DNA of 14,096 nucleotides from contig JAVBMJ010000052.1 in assembly GCA_031552535.1 (NCBI GenBank), forward strand, positions 1 to 14,096, written 5' to 3'. Both the position numbers and the translations under genes were made by a program. The notes beneath the pieces were generated by a model. It was not told where the DNA came from. It worked only from the letters and a program-made list of their open reading frames with translations, and did not search any database. Shown piece by piece: positions 1-5,834 of the stretch (position 1 is the first letter of the stretch; each line of letters starts with the position of its first letter). This DNA is from JAVBMJ01 sp031552535. Its GTDB lineage: Bacteria > Bacteroidota > Bacteroidia > Bacteroidales > Rikenellaceae.

Positions 1-1
1 G

Positions 2-112
2 GGCATATCGCTGACTGACAAAACCCCGATCCGGGACTTATTCGACAAATCGAATCTCAACTATCTCAAAGAACCTGATGGCTCCGGTGAGCCAAATTTG
101 TTTAACTTTTAA
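2..112 (+). CDS. C-terminal fragment of an unidentified protein
   Basis: Only one forward frame is open from the window edge, and it ends at TAA 110-112 after 36 codons. The tail is hydrophilic (it contains RDLFDKSNLNYLKEP and ends in NLFNF), with no membrane segment and no motif I can assign to a family. The start lies outside the window. The following 830 bp have no convincing gene, so this protein is probably not part of the polysaccharide operon. A chance open frame cannot be excluded over so short a stretch. Confidence 0.45.
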   Translation, partial: GISLTDKTPIRDLFDKSNLNYLKEPDGSGEPNLFNF

Positions 113-181
113 GCGTCCAATTTTTTAGTGGACAGTAGTGACGCATCTGCCCAAAAGATGCTGTGCATCCACTCGTTGCAT

Positions 182-401
182 AGAGCACCGCTATGCTCCT
201 CGTGCGGCGCAAAAAAATCATTCCGAACCGACGCTCGAAACATGAGCAGAGGTCGCTGGCGGACTATGCCATGTAAGGAGGAGGAAAACGAAGTTAAACT
301 GCTCATAATACTTTTTGAAAATAAAATTTAAACAGTTTTTAAGTTTTTCCGGGTTGCTTTTCTCGTGAAAATGTCGTTAAGCAGAACACCGCTATGCTCC
401 T
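182..401 (+). repeat. Direct repeat pair AGA(G/A)CACCGCTATGCTCCT
   Basis: Two 19-nt copies lie at 182-200 and 383-401 and differ at one base. Similarity continues a little downstream: a GCG, an A-run and ATCATT follow both (207-222 and 412-425). Copy 1 holds a small hairpin, GAGCA/TGCTC, which the base change in copy 2 breaks. Copy 2 lies inside a larger fold, CGTTAAGC (375-382) against GCTTAACG (429-436), with an inner ATATTTT/AAAATAT stem (402-408/415-421). It looks like an intergenic repeat family, but its function is unknown. Confidence 0.5.
323..343 (+). repeat. Solo end of the TTTAAACAGTTT repeat family
   Basis: An AAAATTTAAACAGTTTTTAAG segment resembles the right end of the two palindromic elements at 2506-2670 and 8293-8453. 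The preceding bases (from about 312, TTTTTGAAAATAAAA) also resemble those before the other solo copy at 2693-2713. A GGAGGAAAA block upstream (about 278-288) matches one in the right half of the 2506-2670 element. No clear left arm was found, so this is a fragment or degraded copy. Confidence 0.45.
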
Positions 402-453
402 ATATTTTAATGCGAAAATATCATTTAGGCTTAACGCGCGAATAGGATGGTAA

Positions 454-505
454 TTCCGGCTCAGTCTGAATTTCGGGTGGAGCCGGAATTCAGACTGAGC
501 CGGAA
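454..505. repeat. Perfect 19-bp inverted repeat, 14-nt spacer
   Basis: The left arm TTCCGGCTCAGTCTGAATT (454-472) is exactly complementary to 487-505. A competing pairing exists: AATTCCGGCTC (452-462) also matches GAGCCGGAATT (480-490), because GAGCCGGAA occurs twice (480-488 and 497-505). The region can therefore form two mutually exclusive hairpins. Only a short A-run follows and there is no T-tract, so it is not a standard + strand intrinsic terminator. Confidence 0.75.
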
Positions 506-710
506 AAACTCCGTGCCCCCATCCGTTTGCATGTGCAGAATCGGGAACGGAAATGTCCGAAGTCCCTCATGCCCCGTTATGCAGTATTGACGTAAAACGC
601 CGGACTTTTTTGTGTGGTTTGCGGCTGGGCGCAACAGGCTGGGCCGGCCTGCTTTAATTCTTAACGATACTCGTACCTCGTATTATTAAGGATTAGAATT
701 ATATTAAGGT

Positions 711-751
711 AAATAAGCCGCCTGGGAATAGATTTCCGAGGCGGCTTATTT
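711..751. terminator. Strong GC-rich hairpin, possible bidirectional terminator
   Basis: AAATAAGCCGCCT (711-723) pairs perfectly with AGGCGGCTTATTT (739-751). Beyond one mismatch, GGAA/TTCC inside the loop can extend the stem. A-rich bases before and T-rich bases after the GC core give an intrinsic-terminator shape readable from either strand, although the T-tract is short and interrupted. It sits about 80 bp upstream of the promoter-like box and would insulate the polysaccharide operon from upstream transcription. Confidence 0.6.
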
Positions 752-834
752 GAACATTATGGCGCCGGAGCCTTGTTGTTAGTTATTTGTTAATTGATTT
801 TTCCGGGTCTCTAATATGTGGAAGCATAAACATA

Positions 835-842
835 TACTTTTG
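835..842 (+). promoter_or_regulatory. Bacteroidota-type -7 box upstream of the polysaccharide operon
   Basis: TACTTTTG matches TAnnTTTG, the -7 consensus of the primary sigma factor in Bacteroidota. It lies about 105 bp before the chosen start of the response regulator and downstream of the terminator-like hairpin. I found no TTTG at the expected -33 spacing, so the assignment rests on one box. It would imply a leader of roughly 100 nt. Confidence 0.4.
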
Positions 843-946
843 TGTCTGGGTAATAGGTTCGGTGTGAGGTGTCTAAAAAGCATTCTTATTATGCCGGTCC
901 GGGGGATTGCCGGTTGCTACTTTCAAACTCTAACAGCTATTCGTTC

Positions 947-1309
947 ATGAAAAAGAAAATTTTGCTCCTTGACGACAAAGAGACTATTGCGAAGATCCTG
1001 GCTATATATCTCTCGGATGAATACGACGTTACATGGTTTGAAAATCCCATAAAAGGTATTGCGTGGCTACAGGCGGGCAATATGCCCGACCTTATAATCT
1101 CAGACATACGCATGCCGGAGATGCGCGGCGACGAATTCCTGAGTTACCTCAAGAGCAATGAACTTTTCAAGGCTATAAAGATTATTATCCTTTCGAGCGA
1201 GGAGAGCACCAGCGAGCGGGTGAGGTTATTGGACGAAGGTGCCGACGACTACATAGTCAAGCCTTTCAGCCCCATGGAGTTGAAGGTCCGTGTGAAAAAA
1301 TTGATCTAA
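947..1309 (+). CDS. Stand-alone receiver-domain response regulator (CheY-like)
   Basis: A 120-residue protein consisting of a single receiver domain with no output domain. The metal-binding acidic pair is D9-D10, the predicted phospho-acceptor is D53 (in SDIRMPEM), the switch serine is S83 or S84 (ILSS), and the conserved lysine is K105 (IVKPF). All catalytic receiver positions are present, so it should be phosphorylated by a histidine kinase; none is encoded in this window. I chose ATG 947 because it gives the usual receiver N-terminus MKKKILLLDD. An upstream in-frame GTG at 869 would add 26 residues with no family similarity. It lies 22 bp before a transferase with a receiver-like N-terminus and is probably co-transcribed with it, so it may act by protein contact rather than on DNA. 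Confidence 0.9.
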   Translation: MKKKILLLDDKETIAKILAIYLSDEYDVTWFENPIKGIAWLQAGNMPDLIISDIRMPEMRGDEFLSYLKSNELFKAIKIIILSSEESTSERVRLLDEGADDYIVKPFSPMELKVRVKKLI

Positions 1310-1331
1310 CAAGGCATATCGAGTGGATGGG

Positions 1332-2501
1332 ATGACATTCCTGTATATAGGAAGCAACGGCGATAATATCGACAACTTCACGCGGGTTTCCGGCGAAACC
1401 ATAGAGGTTGCGCATGATTATCCGGCCGCTGTCGATAAACTCAAGGCGATGAATCGCGATGGGGATATACCTGTTTTGCTTTTCGAGAAGCAAAACCGGG
1501 CGGTAGACCTTCCCCGGATAAAGAACCTCCACAAGAAGTTTCCCTCGGCGTATATAGTCCTCGTTACGGGTAGCCTTCGCCCGGAAGATTGTCTGAATTA
1601 TCTTAAGAACGGAGCATGCAATACAATGGCGCCTGCCGTTACGCAGGAGAGTTGGGCCCGCATGCTCAATTTTATAAATCTTCACAACCGTACGATACGT
1701 AACACATCGGTCGACCGGGACAACCTCAAGAAGTTGAAGTTGCCCCTATGGAAGCGCACGTTCGATGTGGTATCGTCGTTGCTGGCCCTCATAGTGCTTT
1801 CGCCGTTGATGATAGTGGTGGCTTTGGCCGTTAAACTTGAGGACTGGCATGGTCCGATCATCTATAAGTCGAAGCGGGTGGGGAGTAACTATAAAGTGTT
1901 CGATTTTTTGAAATTCCGCTCGATGTATGCCGATGCCGACAAAAGGCTTAAGGAGTACGCGGCGTTGAACCAATATACGGTGGAAGACGAGGAATCGGCC
2001 GATGAGAAAATGATCCGTGCTTTCGAAGCCGAACAGGCGGGCGATGTGACGGTCGACGACGACTATCTGATCTCGGATGATTTTGTCGTTGCCGAGGATA
2101 CATTTCTCAAAGGGCAGCGGCAGAAGCAGGAGAATAGTTTTGTCAAGTTCGAGAACGACCCGCGCATAACCCGTGTCGGTCGTATTATACGTAAATACAG
2201 CATCGACGAGTTGCCTCAGTTGTTCAATATTCTTAAAGGCGATATGTCTGTGGTGGGCAACAGGCCGCTGCCTCTCTACGAAGCCGAACTTCTGACCAAA
2301 GACGAATATATCGACCGTTTTATGGCTCCGGCAGGTCTTACCGGCCTGTGGCAGGTGGAGAAACGTGGCGACACGGGCAAGATGTCGGCGGAAGAACGCA
2401 AACAACTCGATATAGAATATGCCAGACATTATTCACTGTGGATGGATTTGAAGATAATTTTTAAAACTCTTTCGGCATTTGTGCAGAAGGAAAACGTTTA
2501 A
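1332..2501 (+). CDS. Polyprenyl-phosphate sugar-1-phosphate transferase with degenerate receiver-like N-terminal domain
   Basis: Predicted initiating phosphoglycosyl transferase, moving a sugar 1-phosphate from a nucleotide sugar to undecaprenyl phosphate at the inner membrane. Residues 1-115 look like a receiver fold without its active site: the DD pair is replaced by GS, the phospho-Asp by E52, and the lysine by A100 (MAP in place of VKP). Residues 138-389 are the bacterial sugar-transferase domain: basic LWKRTFDVV start, one re-entrant hydrophobic segment (145-168), KFRSM (194-198), SIDELPQ with the catalytic D292-E293, GNRPLP (309-314) and GLTGLWQV (335-342). It lacks the multi-span N-terminus of WcaJ/WbaP. 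An acidic insert of about 70 residues (199-270) separates KFRSM from the next conserved block. ATG 1332 is preferred; an in-frame GTG at 1323 would add three residues. Confidence 0.9.
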   Translation: MTFLYIGSNGDNIDNFTRVSGETIEVAHDYPAAVDKLKAMNRDGDIPVLLFEKQNRAVDLPRIKNLHKKFPSAYIVLVTGSLRPEDCLNYLKNGACNTMAPAVTQESWARMLNFINLHNRTIRNTSVDRDNLKKLKLPLWKRTFDVVSSLLALIVLSPLMIVVALAVKLEDWHGPIIYKSKRVGSNYKVFDFLKFRSMYADADKRLKEYAALNQYTVEDEESADEKMIRAFEAEQAGDVTVDDDYLISDDFVVAEDTFLKGQRQKQENSFVKFENDPRITRVGRIIRKYSIDELPQLFNILKGDMSVVGNRPLPLYEAELLTKDEYIDRFMAPAGLTGLWQVEKRGDTGKMSAEERKQLDIEYARHYSLWMDLKIIFKTLSAFVQKENV

Positions 2502-2505
2502 GAAA

Positions 2506-2670
2506 GAAACAGTTAAAAAATATTACCGAAATTATTTTTCACATATTCCCGGTAGTGTTTTTCGCCGGTACGCAGTTGCATATCGGGAATATGGAGCTGC
2601 GTATCGGCGGGAATGAATAACGGGAAGAGGAGGAAAAGAACGGGAGAAATATTTTAAACAGTTTCTAAGA
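2506..2670. repeat. Palindromic interspersed element, copy 1
   Basis: The left end (2506-2540, starting GAAACAGTTAAAAAATATT) matches 30 of 35 bases of the left end of copy 2 at 8293-8327. The right end (2646-2670, containing TTTTAAACAGTTTCTAAGA) matches the right end of copy 2 apart from a small indel and one base change. The two ends are imperfect inverted repeats of each other. The interior has its own stems: CATATTCCCG/CGGGAATATG (2542-2551/2584-2593), competing with a 20-nt arm pair at 2564-2583/2589-2608 (17 of 20 matched). There is no coding potential. It fills most of the gap between the sugar transferase and the TolC-like gene. Confidence 0.65.
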
Positions 2671-2692
2671 GGCCGTAAGAATTTTGAATAAT

Positions 2693-2713
2693 AAATTTTA
2701 AACAGTTTCTTAA
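2693..2713 (+). repeat. Solo end of the TTTAAACAGTTT repeat family
   Basis: A second TTTTAAACAGTTTCTTA segment follows 23 bp after the right end of element copy 1. Its upstream flank (2681-2695, ATTTTGAATAATAAA) resembles the flank of the solo copy at 323-343 rather than that of the full copies, suggesting two subtypes. It lies about 70 bp before the start of the TolC-like gene. No matching left arm was found. Confidence 0.5.
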
Positions 2714-2781
2714 TACCTGCCGGACGCGGATGAGATAGATTAAAGATGGCGTGGGCGTTTGATAATTGCGGGTGCTTAATA

Positions 2782-3576
2782 ATGAAGGTTATGACAAGAC
2801 TATTTTTAGTGGTATCGATTACTGTAATGTGTTCTTTTGCCGCTTATTCCCAGGAGTCTCTGGAACGGGCGATGCAGCCGGCTAAGATCAATACCGATCT
2901 GGTTAATCCCATATTTTCGACGGTCAACCTGGCCAATGTGTTGCTGCCGTCGCTGGAGACTCTTTACGAAAGTGCGCGTAACAGTCCGACGGTTGAATAT
3001 TACAGCTACCGCCGTGAAGAGGAGGCGGGAGAGTTGAAGACCGAGAAGCGCCGCTGGCTCGAATTTTTCACTCTGGTGGGTTCTTACCAGTACGGGATAT
3101 TCGCGATACAGCAGGATATGCCTACCGCCGGACAGAATTATTACCGTATTACCAACACCTCGGCCCAGAACTGGTGGACGGTGGGAGCCACAGTGTCTGT
3201 TCCATTGAACAAACTGTTCGACCTTCGCAACAACAAGCACAAGCAGTTGATGAGGATGCAGCAGACTGAGATGGAAATCGAGAAGTGGTATGACGAGCAG
3301 AGGTTGCGTATCGTACAGGAGTACACCATGGCACAGCAATATCTGGCGCTGCTCAAGGTCAAGTCGGAAGCCGCCACGGTAGCCACGGCGCAGTATAAGA
3401 TCAGCGAGTTGGACTTTATGAACGGGAAGGCCGACGCTGCCGCCCTGAGCCGGCAGAAGAGTATGCAAACCAACGCTATCACGGAGTTGGAGCAGTTGAA
3501 GGCGTCGCTTTACAGCACATTGCTGAGGCTTGAGATTCTTGCCAGTATAAAGATTATCAACAGGGACGAACAGTAG
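2782..3576 (+). CDS. Half-length TolC-like outer-membrane channel protein
   Basis: A 264-residue exported protein. The N-terminus is a signal peptide: basic start, hydrophobic core LFLVVSITVMCSF, and probable cleavage near AYS-Q. The mature part resembles one outer-membrane efflux (TolC/OEP) repeat: a helical segment (LETLYESARNSPTVEYYSYRRE), two likely beta strands around a tyrosine- and tryptophan-rich stretch (FTLVGSYQYG and WWTVGATVSVPL), and a long amphipathic helix region with many Q, E and K residues. TolC proteins usually carry two such repeats in over 400 residues, so this is about half size. Its place before the Wzc-like gene suggests a role in polysaccharide export, in the position where Wza normally occurs. 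ATG 2782 is chosen for the signal peptide; an upstream in-frame start at 2746 would add 12 unlikely residues. Confidence 0.7.
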   Translation: MKVMTRLFLVVSITVMCSFAAYSQESLERAMQPAKINTDLVNPIFSTVNLANVLLPSLETLYESARNSPTVEYYSYRREEEAGELKTEKRRWLEFFTLVGSYQYGIFAIQQDMPTAGQNYYRITNTSAQNWWTVGATVSVPLNKLFDLRNNKHKQLMRMQQTEMEIEKWYDEQRLRIVQEYTMAQQYLALLKVKSEAATVATAQYKISELDFMNGKADAAALSRQKSMQTNAITELEQLKASLYSTLLRLEILASIKIINRDEQ

Positions 3577-3626
3577 GCGGGTTGATCCGCATGATATATA
3601 AATCAAGAACTTAATAAGCGAGTGAT

Positions 3627-5783
3627 ATGAATTTGTTATTGTACATATTGAGGGTGCTCTACCGCATAAGGTTATGGCTGCTTTTCATTCCGTTGATAGT
3701 GGCATTGGTAGCAATCCTGCTAACGAGGAACATGGAGCGCAATTACGAAGTTTCGAGTACGGTATACACCGGGGTCGCTTCGGGCTTCAATATAGAATCG
3801 CAGGGGTCGGTAGTCGACTGGAATACGATCAACAACGCGATGGATAACCTTGTCAGCATTATCTATTCCCAGTCTACGCTGAAGCGTGTGTCGATGCGCC
3901 TCTATGCCGAGCATATGATGTACGGCGATCCCGACCACGACAACAACTACATCATGGCCAAGCATTACCGGGCGATTCTTGCCAGGACTCCGAAGGACGT
4001 GCTTGCGTTGATCGACAAGACGAGTGAGGAGAAGACGCTGCAGAACCTCTATAACTATGAAAAGGCAGACAAGGATAACTTTGTTTACGGTCTTTTCAAC
4101 TGGAGCCACCAGCATTACAGTTTTACTGCTCTGAAGAAAATACAGGTAAAGCGTTTTTCGAACAGCGACATGCTTGAGATCAAGTATGCTGCCAACGACC
4201 CGGGCATTGCCTACCATACATTGTTGATTCTCAACGAAGAATTCGTCAATCAGTATCAGTTGTTGCGTTTTGGCGAAACGGACAATGTCATCGCCTACTT
4301 CCAGGCCGAGCTCGACAAGACCCGGAAATTACTGCGCAATGCGGAAGATTCGCTGACCAATTACAATATACAGAAGCGTATCATCAACTACGACGAGCAG
4401 ACCAAGCACATTGCTTCTCAGAACCGCGATTTGGAGTTGCGTTTCGAAGAGTTCCTGCTCAACTACGAAAGTTCGGCGGCGTTGCTTTCCGAGTTGGATA
4501 AGCGTATAGACGCGCAGACCAAGCAAATCCTCAACAACGGCCGTTTCATCGCCCAGTTGAACAACATCTCCAACCTTGCCGCCAATATTGCCCGCATCCA
4601 GCCTTTCCAGTCTGACTCCACGGCTAATAACACTAATGTCAAGGAGATGAGTTTGTATAAGGATGAGTTGGCCCGTGCGGAGGACGACTTCACAGCATTC
4701 TACGGTCCTTATATTGCCAATAAGTATACAAAAGAGGGTATAGCCACAGACGATATCGTCACCCAGTGGTTGGAACAGTTGATCCTTAACACCAAGTCGC
4801 GTGCCGAGTTGGAGGTTATGCGCAAGCGCCGTCAGGAGTTGGACAAGCAATTCGTATACTTCTCTCCCATAGGCTCGACGATAAAGCGTAAAGAGCGTGA
4901 GATCAATATCACAGAGCAGGCTTCGATGGAGTTGCTGCACAGTCTCAACGTTGCTGTGATGCGCCGTAAGAACCTGCAGATGTCGTCGGCGACGCTCAAA
5001 ATTCTCAATCCTCCGATATATCCGCTCGATGCGATGCCAACGGCACGCAGGCTCATCGTGGCTGTTGCATTCTTCGGCAGTATTGTTGCAGTGCTGGGTT
5101 ATTTCCTCATTCTGGAAATTCTCGACCACACGTTGCGCGACAAGACGCGTACGGAACGTCTTACGGGAGGGTCTGTGCTCGGTGCTTTCCCCGGTCTGGG
5201 CAAACTCAAATACAGGGGCTATGTCAAGGAGTGTACCCGTATAGCCGCCAACTATATGAGTAGCGCCATACTGAGTAAGTTCGACCCGGCCAAACGCACC
5301 AATGTCGTCAATATACTCAGTACGGAGGACGGCGATGGCAAGAATTTCCTTGCGACGCAATTGGCTGAGTACTGGACTTCGCTCGGTATGAAAGTCAAAG
5401 TGCTTTCATGGGAGGATGAGTTGATCAACGACCCGAAGAGATATGCCCTGGCCACGAGCATCTATGATCTGTATACTAACGAAGGCGAAGATGCGATAAT
5501 CATCAACCATCCGCCGATGAAACACAGCAGCATCCCTTCTACGATCCTTGAAGAGGCTTCGGTCAATGTGTTGGCGGCACGGGCCGACAGGGTATGGAAA
5601 GATACCGACCAGGTGCTTTACGACCGTTTGAAAGAACAGGTGGGAGAAGCCCCGATGTATTTGTACCTCACTCAGTCGCAGCGTGAAACCGTAGAGAACT
5701 TTACGGGTCTGCTCCCACCCTACACAGGTTCGAGGAAGCTCATCTACCGTCTGTTCCAGTTGGGTCTTACATCTTCGAGATAG
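3627..5783 (+). CDS. Wzc/Wzz-like polysaccharide copolymerase with degenerate tyrosine-kinase domain
   Basis: A 718-residue inner-membrane protein with Wzz/Wzc layout: first membrane segment at about 16-32, a large periplasmic region with long coiled-coil-like helices (about 220-450), a proline-containing NPPIYPLDAMPTARR stretch just before the second membrane segment (about 474-496), then a cytoplasmic domain (about 555-718) in the position of the bacterial tyrosine kinase. That domain looks inactive. The Walker A-like stretch is LSTEDGDGKN (564-573), with N where S/T follows the lysine. The Walker B-like stretch is DAIIINHPP (622-630), with N in place of the usual D. No Walker A' motif is evident, and the tail lacks a tyrosine cluster. 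It probably controls chain length and couples polymerisation to export without autophosphorylation. It starts 50 bp after the TolC-like gene. Confidence 0.85.
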   Translation: MNLLLYILRVLYRIRLWLLFIPLIVALVAILLTRNMERNYEVSSTVYTGVASGFNIESQGSVVDWNTINNAMDNLVSIIYSQSTLKRVSMRLYAEHMMYGDPDHDNNYIMAKHYRAILARTPKDVLALIDKTSEEKTLQNLYNYEKADKDNFVYGLFNWSHQHYSFTALKKIQVKRFSNSDMLEIKYAANDPGIAYHTLLILNEEFVNQYQLLRFGETDNVIAYFQAELDKTRKLLRNAEDSLTNYNIQKRIINYDEQTKHIASQNRDLELRFEEFLLNYESSAALLSELDKRIDAQTKQILNNGRFIAQLNNISNLAANIARIQPFQSDSTANNTNVKEMSLYKDELARAEDDFTAFYGPYIANKYTKEGIATDDIVTQWLEQLILNTKSRAELEVMRKRRQELDKQFVYFSPIGSTIKRKEREINITEQASMELLHSLNVAVMRRKNLQMSSATLKILNPPIYPLDAMPTARRLIVAVAFFGSIVAVLGYFLILEILDHTLRDKTRTERLTGGSVLGAFPGLGKLKYRGYVKECTRIAANYMSSAILSKFDPAKRTNVVNILSTEDGDGKNFLATQLAEYWTSLGMKVKVLSWEDELINDPKRYALATSIYDLYTNEGEDAIIINHPPMKHSSIPSTILEEASVNVLAARADRVWKDTDQVLYDRLKEQVGEAPMYLYLTQSQRETVENFTGLLPPYTGSRKLIYRLFQLGLTSSR

Positions 5784-5834
5784 ATTCTGTCGCCTGCCCT
5801 GTGGTTTCGGACAACTTCTGAAATCGCAGGGCAA

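Larger units (their letters stand above)
113..946. other. Long non-coding region with several inverted and direct repeats
   Basis: I see no convincing gene here. The open frames at 128-331 (+) and 109-306 (-) overlap each other and carry no recognisable protein signal. Visible structures are: a weak hairpin GTCCA/TGGAC (115-119/129-133); competing short stems around GATGC 157-161, which can pair with GCATC at 143-147 or at 165-169; a near-identical 19-bp direct repeat (182-200 and 383-401); nested inverted repeats at 375-436; a 19-bp perfect inverted repeat (454-505); a weak CAGGC/GCCTG stem (635-651); a terminator-like hairpin (711-751); and a promoter-like box at 835-842. Confidence 0.7.

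Noticed and set aside
128..331. 67-codon open frame in the upstream non-coding region, with an opposing frame at 109-306
   Set aside because: The composition is not protein-like, it overlaps an antisense frame, it contains repeat sequence, and no domain is recognisable.
454..505. Invertible capsule promoter flanked by inverted repeats
   Set aside because: Bacteroidales invertible promoters lie between the repeats. Here the spacer is only 14 nt (18 nt at 9953-9970), too short to hold a promoter.
869..946. Longer GTG start for the response regulator
   Set aside because: The extra 26 residues have no receiver similarity, whereas ATG 947 gives the standard receiver N-terminus.
113..946. CRISPR array suggested by the repeated GCTATGCTCCT motif
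   Set aside because: There are only two copies, at uneven context with a 182-nt separation and no regular spacers.
1746..2429. Long antisense open frames over the polysaccharide genes (also 2806-3606, 4329-5360 and 12002-12958)
   Set aside because: They mirror strongly supported + strand genes, encode low-complexity H/R/Q-rich proteins and show no family motifs.
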